From: Vitellaria paradoxa
Taxonomy: Eukaryota > Streptophyta > Magnoliopsida > Ericales > Sapotaceae
DNA length: 64,000 bases
Assembly: GCA_019916065.1 (NCBI GenBank)
Contig: CM034233.1
Span: 12,171,573-12,235,572 of the forward strand
Reading direction: 5' to 3'
Below are positions 49,079-61,029 of this stretch, in pieces. The notes under the pieces were generated by a model. That model did no database searches and was not told the DNA's origin. It worked only from the letters and a program-made list of their open reading frames with translations. The position numbers were made by a program, and so were the translations under genes. Numbering within the stretch: position 1 is the stretch's first letter; each line of letters starts with the position of its first letter.

Positions 49079-49738
49079 AAACTCCTAATCTTGCTTGGGC
49101 CCAATCCAACATTTTTCTTGGGCCTTCTTGGGCCCAGTCCCATCCAATACGAATACGATAAGAAAATTAGGTCAAACAATAATATTATAATATTGTTTCT
49201 AGGCAATTTACCGAATAATATAGTAATTAATTACACAAGCAGCAGTAGTTAATTAATAATATTTAATTAGTTCAATTAATAACTACAATAAAATCCCTAA
49301 ACTTGTCTGGGCCCAATCCAACATCTTGCTTGGGCCCAGTCTAATCCAATACGAATACGATAAGAAAATTAGGTCAAACAATAATATTATAATATTGTTT
49401 CTAGGTAATTTACCGAATAATATAGTAATTAATTACACAAGTAGCAGTAGTTAATTAATAATATTTAATTAGTTCAATTAGTAACTACAATAAAACCCCT
49501 AATCTTGCCTGGGCCCAATCCAACATCTTGCTTGGGCTCAGTCTAATCGAATACGAATACGATAAAATAATTAGGTCAAACAATAATATTATAATATTGT
49601 TTCTAGGTAATTTACCGAATAATATAGTAATTAATTACACAAGCAACAGTAGTTAATTAATAATATTTAATTAGTTTAATTAGTAACTACAATAAAACCC
49701 CTAATCTTGCCTGGGCCCAATCCAACATCTAAATACTT
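49079..49738. repeat. About 205-bp tandem repeat, three copies plus a partial fourth, in the CACTA element
   Basis: The marker gggcccaatccaac recurs at about 49097, 49309, 49511 and 49713, so the spacing is 212, 202 and 202 bases. Shared text includes aatacgaatacgataa, caaacaataatattataata and ttaattacacaag. The second and third units are most alike. It lies just upstream of the TNPD leader. Confidence 0.9.
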
Positions 49739-50305
49739 TATTCTAAGTTAGAAAACAAACAGACATTGAGAACTATTTTATTTTATTCATTTGCATATAT
49801 TAGTGAAACTTAGACCCGTTTAAGAATCTCGTACACCACCTGTTTGGTCATCCTTAGGTAACGGATTAGGTCTTTGACCAAGTTCGTTGTCCTTTCGATG
49901 AACGTGCGGGGATTGACGTACGCGAATCTTGAATTGTCCAGTATGGACAGTTTGGGAATGCAATTATCCATCCTGTCTTCAACAACTCATGTACTGTCCT
50001 ATGTTAGATGAAGCTTCGATTGACGTCCTGTTGTTCTCTGGGTGCGTACACAGGGTACGACTGATGTCGTCTGTGTATCGTGTACTTGGAGAGCCACGCA
50101 GACATGCTGCCGAAATTTTATCTAATTAGGGGACAAAGGCATTGAGTTGTTGAGTGCAAGTTGGATCGTGTATTCTCGAATGGGATAGGACCAACCACCC
50201 TGTAATGAGGAGGTAAAGTTTAAGACTAGGTGTTTTGCATATGGCACTACATTTTATAGTAATGACATTTTTTTCTCTTGGGACTCCACAGATACTCTAA
50301 GCAAG

Positions 50306-53300
50306 ATGGATAAGAGTTGGATTGATTTGCCGAATAGGATGTCCCCGGAGTATGTGGAGGGGATTAATCAGTTTATTGCATTCACCAGTGGGTTTCCCAG
50401 TGTATACATTAGTTGTCCCTGCAGGAAGTGTGCTAACCGGTATTACTATACACGGGAGGTTGTCAGAGAGCACCTGATCCGTAATGGGTTCCTGAAGCAG
50501 TTTAAATTCTGGACTCTCCATGGGGAAGAGTATACCGCCTTTCGTCCGAAAGAAACCGTTGAGGTGGAGGTCGAGGTTGCAGAGGAAGCTGATCCAATGC
50601 TCGCGATGCTAGCTGATATCGCATGTGGCTTAACACATGAAGACAACGGTGCCGGTATTAATCTGACGGGTGGAACTAATCCCCGCTCGGGTGCAGATGA
50701 TGAGTCATTGAGATATTTTGAAATACTCGATGATGCGCAGACAGAATTATATCCTGGATGTCAGGAGTTCAGTAAATTGTCATTTATCGTTGAGTTGTTA
50801 CATTTGAAGGCGTTGAATCACTGGTCAGATACGTCATTTAACATGCTACTACAGTTACTCCGTAGGGTTTTACCAGCGGGAGCTAAGCTTGCAGAATCGT
50901 ACTACCAGGCACGCAAGTTAACTGAGAATTTGGGATTCACATACGAAACTCTGGATGCATGTCCCAATAGTTGCATGTTGTTTCGGAATGAGAATGGCAA
51001 CCTCGATACGTGTACCGTGTGTGGTGTTTCGAGATGGAAGAATGTTGGTACTATCCAAACTCGGCAGAATCGTTTGGGTAGTTCAAATCGTGGTAAGCTT
51101 GTGGCTGCAAAGCAAGTGCGCTACTTTCCACTTAAGCCACGATTGAAGAGATTTTTCATGTCATCCAAGATCTCTAAACTAATGACTTGGCATGCTGAGA
51201 ACATGGGGATCATGGGAACTTATCCCATCCAACAGACTCTCCGGCGTGGAAGGATTTTGATAGAAGACACCCTGATTTCACTGTCGATTCTCGCAGTGTA
51301 CGGCTTGGTTTGGCGGCTGATGGATTTAACCCATTTTCAGGCATGATTGGGGCAACTCACAGTACGTGGCCTACACTGTTAGTTTCATATAATCTTCCAC
51401 CTTGGCTGTGCATGAGGCAACCTTTTGTCATCCTATTGACATTGATTGACGGACCTAAGGGTCCCGGGGATAAAATAGACGTTTATATGCAACCATTGAT
51501 TGAAGAGCTTAATGAATTATGGACTGATGGTGTGATGACATTTGACTCAACAAGAAATGAAATGTTTAAACTACGGGTAGCATTACTATGGACAATTAAC
51601 AACTTTTCGACGTACGCCAACTTATCTGGTTGGAGCACGAAAGGAGAGTTCGCATGTCTTTGTTGCAATCAGAGCAAGAAGTCAACTTGGCTAAAGTATG
51701 GTAGAAAGTGGGTGTACATGGGTCATAGACGCTTCCTACCTCCGTTGCATAGGTTTAGGAAGGACAGAGTCTCGTTTGACGGCACTCGGGAGTTCGGTCC
51801 GGCACCACGAGCAATGATCGGGGTCGAATTGCTGGCCCAGATGGAGCGGGAGCAAATTCGAACAGTATATGACTTTCAGGATCTGTTAGCCCCCCCGCTA
51901 CCATCTATTTCTGGTGCAAATAGGAACCGAACCCATAATTGGAAGAAGAAAAGTATTTTCTATGAGTTGCCCTACTGGAAAGACAACTTACTCAGGCACA
52001 ACTTGGATGTCATGCACATTGAGAAGAATGTTTGCGATAATATATTGTGGACGATCCTTGGTGTTAAGGGGAAATCAAAGGATAATGCTAATGCTCGACA
52101 GATGGGATTGAGAACTCCATTGCACTTGCAGTCGGGAGAGTCCAACAAGGCATACATGCCACCTGCACAGTACACCATGAGCAAGGAGGAGAAGGATGCG
52201 TTCTTATCAATTCTGAAAGGCGTGAAGGTACCTGATTGATATTGCTCGAATATTTCGAAGCGAGTTAACATGAGTGAACGGACGTTACAGGGTTTGAAAA
52301 GTCATGACAACCACGTCATGCTTCAACAGTTGTTGCCTATAGCAGTAAGGAATTGTTTGCCTAATAATGTTGTGCAGCTGTTGATCGAGCTCAGTAATTT
52401 CTTCAGGCAGTTGTGTTACAGAGTAATCCGCACAGAAGATTTAAAGGGTCTGCAGGACAGGATTGTTTTGACACTGTGTCATGTAGAGAAAATTTTTTCG
52501 CCGGCATTTTTTGATGTCATGGTTCACTTGACTATACACCTAACTGAAGAAGCCCGACTTGGTAGCCCTGTCCAATTTAGGTGGATGTATCCGATCGAGC
52601 GATATATGAACACATTGAAGAGGTATGTGCGGAACAAAGCTCGACCGGAGGCATCCATAGCGAAAGGATATTTGATGGATGAGTGCATAAATTTTTGTGC
52701 GGCATATCTAAACGATGATGTCCAAATGACTTTTAGCAAGTCGGAGCGGATAAATGGAGGCCCTATTGGGGAAGGCACGTCATTTGATCTCAACCATATC
52801 GAGTGGATCCAAGCTCATCGGTTCGTGCTCTTCAACACCCAATCAGTTGTGCCATTGACCCAGTAAGTCACGTTGTCGTAATAAAGAAAGTTAATTACAT
52901 CATATTTGTAATAAAAATCGTGATTATTCTCAATCCTGTTTGATTTGCATTGCAGGAGACACATAAACGAGCTGAAACAAAACATGCCTCGTGCAACAGA
53001 CAATCAAATTCGAATGTCCCATTATCAATGTTTTCATGACTGGTTTAAGAACTACGTACGTGTTAAATATTTTCATATTTTTTATATGATTTTCACATCA
53101 CAATGAATTTGTGTTTAATTAATTCATAATAATTTACATTTCATAGGTATACAATTTACGAAGTACTACAGATTCTATTTTGACCGATGAAATAAAACAG
53201 TTGGCTGATGGTCTTAACATGACAGCTCGACGTTTCACAGCTTGTGACATCAATGGGTTTCGATTTCGCATCAAGGAAGTAGATGATACGGAAGCAACAC

Positions 53301-53756
53301 AAAATAGTGGCATCGGTTGTCCATCTATTGACGGTGGTTACTATTACGGCTAACTGAATGACATTATTGAAATCGTTTACAATCGCGGTTTAAGATATTT
53401 ATTATTCAAGTGTGTTTGGGCTGATCCAATTCGCGGGGGTTAAAGCTGATAAGTACCAATTTAAACAATTTGTTACATCGAGATGTACAAATAGAAGCTG
53501 AACCATACATATTGGCATCCATGGCAGAGCAAGTTTACTATGTTGGCGATCGAGCTGATCCCAACTGGCAAGTTGCAGTTAAAATGTCAATGAGGGGGGT
53601 GTACCAGATCGACTGCGATGAGCCAGATATTGATCCATTCGCCTAACAAGTTCTTGACCAAGATGCAATTGTCCAAAGTGATGAAGATGTTAATTGGGTT
53701 AGGGACACGGTCGAAGGAGATACGGTTGATTTACATACCTAATACACGGTTGTGTA
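50306..53756 (+). pseudogene. Decayed TNPD-like CACTA transposase
   Basis: Recognised from its domain order. An N-terminal transposase-associated domain starts MDKSWIDLPNRMSPEYVEG and has the CPCRKC cysteine motif (50306-50530). A Transposase_21-type region runs to about 52230, with NLPPWLCMRQPF, HNLDVMHIEKNVCDNIL and the zinc-like FACLCCNQ. A DUF4218-like part (52270-52866) includes PVQFRWMYPIERYMNTLKRYVRN. Exons at about 52956-53054 and 53147 onward carry the DUF4216-like part. Lesions read directly: a frameshift at about 51205-51222 (frame 2 to frame 1); a TGA at 52237-52239, with frame and homology continuing beyond; a TAA at about 53351-53353; and later stops near 53440 and 53644. It cannot make the full protein. 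Confidence 0.88.
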
Positions 53757-53845
53757 CTTTTTTATCCGAACAAGGTAGATTTTAAATTTATTTTTCTTTG
53801 TATTTGAAATTATAATAAGTTTAAATTGTGAACAGTTAGGGAGCC

Positions 53846-55543
53846 ATGTTCGGATGCTCTAGGAGGAGGACTGGTCCTAGGACGATGGCTGAGCGTCTCG
53901 GGCTATCCTGTGCCAGGAGTAGCTCAGCAGATGCTGTCCCACCTTCACCCCCTATGTCCACGCGTCCTTCAGTGACTGACACAGATGCAGGTAAAGTTCT
54001 TTAATTTCGGAATGTATCTTACCCAACAACAGTAGGTATATTATGTTGTTTTATCATGTAACAATTTGTTTGAAACAGATTCTCCCACTCCGAGCAGGCT
54101 TTCGAGGTCCGGCAGAGGGCCCTCGAAGGGATTGCCGCAGTGGAACTGCGGATCTCAGTGGATGACTGTTCAGTGGGATGACACGCCCCATCCGGTTGGG
54201 AAGGATGGACGGTCTCTGATTTCACAGCTCGGACATTTGGTCCGGAATCCGATCAGATTCCCGTTGACCACCCTCGAGTGGGATCGTTTCCTAGATTCTA
54301 CATTCGAGGGTCTATGGACCGAGGTACAGGTATGAAAATTTTATATTCTAATTGTACGTGATTTATGTGCTGAAACTTGTAACAAATAATATTCTACAAT
54401 TTGTCATTTTTAGGCCAATGTAGTTGATGTTCCTCCAGACTTTCGGGACGTTATGTTCGCCAAGTATCGGAAGATGTGGAATGATCATAAAATAAGATTA
54501 AAGATAAATACTGGAAAGGTCATGAGAATGACCCTGACATCCTCCAGCGGGTCCCACCGGGCGTTCTTCCCCACCAGTGGGCTGAGCTCGTCAGGTATTG
54601 GTCGAGTCCCGAGGCACAGGTGAGTAGATTGCGAGTTAATTATTTTTCCTTAAGTTTTGACGTTATCAAGCGTAAATTACAAAAAGTAATCGAAAAAAAC
54701 TTAAAATAGGCGGAGGCCCAAAGGAACTCGCGAAATCGAGGATTGCAGGGGCTGGGGCACAAGGAGGGGACTCGACACTTTTCTCAAGTTCACCACGAGG
54801 TAAAAACATGAGCTTATCACGCCAATAGCAATTTTTTTTTATTTTTCTTTTTTAATGATAGTAAATTATTAACATATAATTTACCTTTCAACAGAGGACA
54901 GAGGAGGGCCTGAGGACAGATCGGATGTCCATGTGGTTGGCGACTCGACGTACTGATTCGCCGGAGGTTCAGGCTATACAGGCAACAAATTTTAATATTT
55001 TGTCCAATCAACATATAATTTAATTTTTTCTTTAGATAATATAGTTAGTTATCTTATTTTTTCTATTTCGGCTTGTTTACATTAGGCGCAGTTTAATGCA
55101 CGTCTAGACGAGCTGTGGCCAAATGAGAGGGAGTCCGAAGAGAGGAGGGACGAGATATTTTTCTCCATTGTCAGACGCGATGGTCATGGATACACGCTTA
55201 CGCGGGGTGCATGTATTCCACGCCGATCCGTCGCACGAGCAGAATCATCTTCTCAGGCCAGACGTCGCGATCAAGATCTGCTGCAGACCTTTCGAGCTGA
55301 GATGGACGCGCGAGAGGCAGCACTTCGGGCCGAGATGATGGCTGAGATGGAGAGGCGCCTCTCTCAGAGTCAGAGCCATCCACCTCCTCCTCCTCAGGTT
55401 AAGAATTTTATTTCTCGTTACTATTACTCATTAAAATTATATAAATTTATTTTTTCATGTCTTCTTAATTATCACGTTCTAATTTCATTATTATTTCATT
55501 GTAGGACCCGGATGATGGCGGATGGCCCTCTTGGACTGATTAG
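53846..55543 (+). pseudogene. Decayed TNPA-like (Transposase_24 type) CACTA gene
   Basis: Second gene of the element. Exons inferred: 53846-53991, about 54079-54331, 54414-54619, 54710-54799, 54895-54980, 55086-55397, 55505-55543. Recognisable parts are the NPIRFPLTTLEWDRF block, the DVPPDFRDVMFAKYRKMW block, PPGVLPHQWAELVRYW, RTEEGLRTDRMSMWLATR, FNARLDELWPNERE, and a C-terminal coiled-coil-like run rich in Glu, Arg and Met followed by prolines, ending DDGGWPSWTD. The reading frame slips at about 54495-54510: the frame of the DVPPDF block runs out while the family-like continuation (KDKYWKGHENDPDILQRV) is in another frame. Exon edges are approximate. Confidence 0.75.
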
Positions 55544-55984
55544 GATCTATTTGTATATATTTTGATCAGTACATTTATATATATTTTTGTTTTTGTATTT
55601 TGAACATTTGTATATAATAAAATTTTATTTTAATTGTAATCTAATTTGATATTGTGTTTGTATATATAATCATAATTAGGAGATATGTTTTTTTTTTTTT
55701 TTTACTGATTTTATGAAAAATTTCATTAATTCCATGTGCAATTTAATAAATTAAATTTAATATAAATATTTATACATAAGTAATTAAATATAATAGTTAT
55801 TATAAATAATTATTAACTATTAAATAAATAATCATTATAAATAAAAAATAAATTATTATTAAATCATTTTTTAAATAATTTGATTTGTAAAACAAATTAT
55901 TGAGATCTTATTATAACAAAATTTAAATTATAATTATTGAGATTTTTAAATAATTTAAATCTTTAAAAAAAATAAAATTACTAA

Positions 55985-56405
55985 TAATTAGCGACCGTAC
56001 GTGGCGGTCGCTAATAGTCCATTCGGGTCGTGAATACTCGTTGGTGCAAATGGCCATGGATCCCGCGCTAACTTATTGCGACCGCTACTCAGTATTTAGC
56101 GACCGCTAACTACGGTCGCTAATGATTCGCGCCATATTCGCGCCACTAACAGTATCTTCGCGCCAAACAAACAGCGACCGCTTTTTCAGTATTAGCGACC
56201 GTTTTGAGCGGTCGCTAATACCCCTACGTCTAAACTCGAGCGGTCGCAGGAGCGGTCGTAAATAATTTAGCGACCGTCATAGCGGTCGCTAATACTTTTT
56301 AGCGACGAAGCAAATGCGACTCGTTTGACGCGGTCGCTAAGCCGTCGCTAATACTTTTAGCGACCGCTTTTTCACCTTTAGCGACCGTTTTTGGTGGTCG
56401 TTAGT
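55985..56405. repeat. Right subterminal repeat array of the CACTA element
   Basis: At least eight copies, in both orientations, of the core TTAGCGACCG or CGGTCGCTAA between 55988 and 56402, some forming palindromic pairs such as tagcgaccgtxxxagcggtcgctaat. The same core is in the left array, as expected of paired binding sites for the element's own DNA-binding protein. Confidence 0.88.
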
Positions 56406-57635
56406 TCCACAATTTCCACTAGTGATATATATATATATATATATATGTCTTTGCTGGAACATATATATATACTTTTGATTTTAAAAAAACTTTCGATAAC
56501 TGGTAATTGTTGTATTAATTAATTTCATGTTCAATATATTTCTCATTTCAAAACCGGTGATAATTTATCTCAAATCATGGGGATATGTAAGTTATACATT
56601 AGTTAATTCTCAACTCTCAAACAGTACTCCCTCGCGAAACAACATTACCGGATGTATGCCTCTCTCATCTCCCTCTAGCTTGTAATGTCTGCACATGTAT
56701 GACCGCTTTAGACAACTATAATTTATACAGATAGAAGATATATACATATATATATATATATTTAGTACCTGAAGATATGTACACATATATAAGAAGCCAA
56801 TGAATGAAGACAAACTCTGTCCTACAAAAGTGTGCTATATATACAGATCATGTGACACACAAAAGCATCTTGAATCTGTGATGGTCAGGTGACTGGCTAT
56901 AAATACACATAAAAGCATCTTTCTGCACATAATTTGCTGATACAATAGCTGTGCAGCCATTAGACATTCGTTCTTGGTGAAACTCTTCAAGATGCACGGG
57001 ACATGCAATCTTGATAGAATTAATTAATTAAATTAATTAATTAATTGCCCTCAACTCGATCAAAATTTTGAATTAATGAAATCGATCCAGAGGCAAACAT
57101 GTAGTGAAGATTAATGCCACGCTGCTTCTTCAAGTGCTGCCCATGCATGGCATGTGGTGAGGACCATGCATTAATTAATTGACCATATTGAATTCCCCCC
57201 ACCACACATACATATACTATGATTTTGTTTTCAGCTTTGGCTACTAGGATGGGTCGTCATGGACCCCCCCCCATACGGTCCCTTACCTTTCACTACTTTC
57301 TGAACCTAGAAGAAACTGCTCATTCAACCAGTTTATGTATTTCTATATATATTAACGAACATTAGAATGTCAACCCCTCAAACTCTTAATAAAGCAGCGT
57401 CAAAAGTTAAAAAATTGGAAGTGAAAAGAAAATAAGCTTTATTGCAAGACTCTATTTTCTTTTGTTACTGTATTTTTGAAAACAGCACATTTAGAAATTT
57501 GAACGTGATAAGTTATCATGACTTGTCCTCTAATTGTAGTAACTGAATCAATTAAAAAAAAATCGAGGGTTTAATTCAACAATTATAGCAAAAAATACAA
57601 CGTCCTATATATAATAAGAGAGTAAAGAGTGTTTT

Positions 57636-57668
<33 letters not shown>

Positions 57669-58512
57669 GTTTTTTTATGGATTGGGATTGAGCACGAGCA
57701 TGCTCTGCCCAAAAGATTAAAAAATATATAAAGAGTATTTTATGTATTATTTTATTTATATTTTCTTATAAAAATAAGTTTTTATATCAAAATTTGCAAA
57801 AAATATATATAAATTTTAGAACAAAATTACTTGCCTTTATAGTTTTAAAATTATTTTTATATAAAAATATAATTATTTTTTAAAAAAAAAAATAAATCTA
57901 CATGAATGTATGTGAGAATTAAATCTAGGTTAATTTTTTTTTAATTCCGACCGACCAACTTAGTGGATAATAAAAATTTTGACAACGACTCCCCCATCTT
58001 CCAGGCCTAAGGCTGTGCCATCCATTGGAGGCAGGCCCATCTCAATACGCTGTACAAGCCCATGATCTGGCGAATCCAACTGTCGAGTCTTGTTTGGGGA
58101 GGAAAATTTAGTTTTTTTGCTTTTTGATTTTTTTTTTTTGGTAAGTTACTTCTTGATTTATTTTCGTTAATCTTTTTCTACAAAAAAATTAATTTTTCTA
58201 TTGAATAACTTTAAATGTGTTTTTGGTATTCATAGAAACAAATTACAAAAAAATTAAAATATTCGCATGCAAGTTAAAAAAAAAAGCTAAAATTATCCAA
58301 ACTACTAAAATTTACGTATCCATAAATGCAAATAATTAAACAAAAAAAATTAAATTTTGGAGAAAAAGAAAAGTTTTGTAAAACAAAAATAAGTTAAAAA
58401 CAAAAAAATTATTTTTCTTTTTAATTTAAAAGACAACGGAGGGGTATATTCGTCAATGCGCATGCTATTTTCTTTCGTACTTGTATTTGCAAGGGGAGGG
58501 GGAAGAGAGAGC

Positions 58513-58533
58513 CAGAGAGAGAGAGAGAGAGCA
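58513..58533. repeat. (GA)n tract in the SC35 leader
   Basis: About ten GA units, 65 bases before the ATG at 58598. GA tracts in plant promoters or leaders can bind GAGA-binding (BBR/BPC) proteins; here this is only a possibility. Confidence 0.8.
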
Positions 58534-58557
58534 AACTTCAAATCTCAAGCCAGCACC

Positions 58558-58566
58558 AAACCCTAG
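58558..58566 (+). promoter_or_regulatory. Telo-box (AAACCCTAG) near SC35 start
   Basis: An exact AAACCCTA telo-box, 32 bases before the ATG. This motif is common near starts of plant genes for translation and RNA processing. Function here is inferred from position only. Confidence 0.5.
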
Positions 58567-58597
58567 CCGGCGCTCCGTCTCTGAAGAAGAGCGGAAA

Positions 58598-61029
58598 ATG
58601 TCTCACTTTGGAAGATCCGGTCCTCCAGATATCAGAGACACCTACTCTCTCCTCGTCCTCAACATCACCTTCCGTAATTGGCCAAACCCTTCTTACCCAT
58701 CCCCCCCCCCCGGTCTTTCCTATTCTGTTGGATTTCCTTTTTATAATTATTTTTAATGTTAATAGGAACCAGCGCAGATGATTTGTTTCCCCTCTTCGAG
58801 AAGTATGGCAAAGTCGTCGACGTCTTCATACCCAGAGACCGAAGGTTTCAGGCGCATAGATGTTCAATTTTTGTTTTTCTAAATTTTGTCGTGGGTTTAC
58901 TGTAATTGTTCTGGTAGTCTACCATACAATGAAATAATTTATTTTGTTCAATTATCAATTTCAAATTTTGTTTTTTGATCAAAAGTTATCCATTTAATAA
59001 AAAAAAATTAGGACCGGTGATTCGAGAGGCTTTGCGTTTGTTCGGTACAAGTATGCTGATGAAGCCCAGAAGGCTGTGGAGAAGCTCGATGGTATGTTCT
59101 GAACTTGTAATCTTGGGTACCAAGTGTGTTGTTTATATATGAATTTGATACGCTTGGATGGTTGTTATTATATCTGGGTTAATTTGTCAGGGCGAGTTGT
59201 TGATGGCAGAGAGATAATGGTTCAGTTTGCTAAGTATGGACCGAACGCTGAGAGAATGTGAGTCATCCATTTTGTTCAACGCCCAGTTCTATTTCATGTG
59301 TGTAGTGTAGCATTCAGTTGTTTCTTGGTGCATTGCTTGCTAATTTCTATGTTGTGGGTTGAGTTGCTATGCAAATATTATGGTGTTTCAATTCGGTTAT
59401 GAAGTTGTGTTAGATACGTTGGCTTTGTTGATGATTACTTGTTGAGTATAATTGTAGAATTGTTTTTCCGTACAAGTATTATGTTTCTCGTATGATATTT
59501 AGTATGCTATAATGTTTCTGTTTGTTATGTAGTACGGAGAACTTTCATGCAAAATACTTTGTTTTGGAGCTTAATTTGTTAGTGTTTTGGCTTTCAGTCA
59601 TAAAGGGAGGATTGTAGAATCAGTTTCAAAGTCAGGAGGCAGGTCAAGAAGCCGTAGTCCTTGGCCAAGGTATTGGATTTATTTATTTTTTAAGGGCGTG
59701 GGGCTTAAGATTTTTGGTTGGGAAAAAAGTGAGTCCTCTTCAAAATTGATCTTTTGAGAAGGATTCAAGTGTGAGTATGCCTGATGTAGACTCGTCTTGA
59801 ACCTATTTTTGGGTGTGTTGAGTGTGGACTACAAAAAAGTGGTTTGCATTGGGTATCCAAATGAGTTGTGAACCATTCTAAACCGGGTGTGTAGGATGTT
59901 ACTTGAATATAATTGAGGAAGCACTTAAATTATCACTTGTTGTAAAACATGTTCTCTAACAACTATTATGGTAAACATCCTTGGATATGTTTGGATGATA
60001 CAACAGCTGTCAACTAATCAATTTTGAAGCGGACTGACTAGTTATTCGTCCTTCCATTGTTGGGATGTGTAGCCTTTGGATTTTTTCCTTAGAGTATACC
60101 ATGATTTCAATTTTTTTTGGTTACAACAATGTGGTTTCATATCCAAAAGCTATTGTCTATTGAACTTGTGAAGTGGGCTTCAAAATGGTAGCGTGCACTC
60201 TCTGGATGTTTGTAAAAATACTTCTCTGAAAGTATCTGTTAAGACAGGAATGATGTATAATTCACGCATAAATTCAATAAATATTGGGATTTAAATCCTA
60301 GATGGGTTTATTTTGTAATAAATATTGGGAGTTAATTATCCAATCTTTTTGGCTGTTATATTATATATCAATCCCTAGTTGCATAACTCCATTAAAAGAT
60401 TCAGGGGCATGCTTCCAGTGTAATAACTTGTATAATATACGCTTAATTGAATTTTTGTTCATTTTGAAAACAACTGCAGGTATAGGGATGAATATAAGGA
60501 TAGGGACTACAGGAGGAGAAGTCGCAGCAGGAGTAGAGGTAGATATGACCGTGATAGGCACCGGGGAAGGGAAAGAGATCATCGTTATCATAGTAGGAGC
60601 CGCAGTGCAAGCCCTGCTCATCATAAAGACCGTGGGAGAGGCAGATATGATACTGAGAGGCGCAGTAGGAGTCGGTCTTATGAAAGGTACTCTCTCTTCA
60701 AATTGCTCCTTATTCAACTGTGCCTTTGTAATGTGGTATCTAATGTGATTTGGGTATTTTGTAGTGCCTCCCCTGCTCGTCGTAGCCTCACTCCTCGGAG
60801 GAGCCCGTCTCCTCGGAGGACTCCACCATCTAGGAGTGCAAGTCCTGATGACCGCAATCACAAAGAACGGTCACCCACTCGCAAAAGTGTTTCACCACGT
60901 GATAGATCTGGTGATTCTCGAAGTCCATCTTCACATCCTGATGCTGATGTGAGTATTGAATCTCCTTTATAATATTTTTGCATGCGGAAGTTTGTGGTTT
61001 AATTGTTTATTTGTTTTTTGTAGGAATGA
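58598..61029 (+). CDS. SC35: SC35-type serine/arginine-rich splicing factor, 256 aa
   Basis: Nuclear SR protein that helps define splice sites. Exons 58598-58673, 58766-58844, 59012-59091, 59191-59257, 59598-59669, 60480-60686, 60765-60948, 61024-61029, total 771 nt, in phase throughout. The RRM (about residues 16-94) has RNP2 LLVLNITF and RNP1 RGFAFVRY, plus KYGKVVDVFIPRDRRTGDSR and GREIMVQFAKYGPNAER, all close to Arabidopsis SC35. The RS region follows with RSRSRSPW, RRRSRSRSRGRYDRDR, RRSRSRSYESASPARRS and SPRRTPPSRSASP. At 256 aa it is shorter than Arabidopsis SC35 (about 300), with fewer RS/SP blocks after the RRM. The last exon adds only GAA TGA. SR genes are often alternatively spliced; none can be shown here. 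Confidence 0.95.

Larger units (their letters stand above)
45726..56424 (+). mobile_element. CACTA (En/Spm) DNA transposon, 10.7 kb, both ends present
   Basis: The left end CACTACTAGAGATTG and the right end (reverse complement CACTAGTGGAAATTG) form a terminal inverted repeat with 12 of 15 matches. Both ends are followed inward by GC-rich subterminal repeats. ATA at 45723-45725 and 56425-56427 is a 3-bp target duplication, although the right flank is a TA repeat, so this part is weaker. Inside are a TNPD-like gene (50306-53756) and a TNPA-like gene (53846-55543), both on the + strand, the usual En/Spm order. Both genes are broken, so movement would need proteins supplied from elsewhere. The 3.5 kb between left end and TNPD is AT-rich filler with a tandem repeat. 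Confidence 0.92.
56425..58597. other. Intergenic region between CACTA element and SC35 gene
   Basis: AT-rich. Contains (TA)n at 56425-56445 and 56744-56760, an (ATTA)n-like run near 57019-57045, an (AAT)n tract at 57638-57667 and the SC35 promoter. No gene is supported; the short open frames have no recognisable protein features. Confidence 0.6.

Noticed and set aside
49929..50129. 66-codon frame before the transposase
   Set aside because: No family resemblance; likely the leader of the TNPD gene.
58350..58541. 63-codon minus-strand frame upstream of SC35
   Set aside because: Covers the GA repeat of the SC35 leader in antisense; low complexity.
60302..60748. 148-codon + strand frame over SC35 exon 6
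   Set aside because: Wrong frame of the SC35 RS exon plus intron sequence.
60361..60861. 166-codon minus-strand frame
   Set aside because: Antisense of SC35 exons 6 and 7; the Arg/Ser-rich sense frame keeps stops out of the opposite strand.
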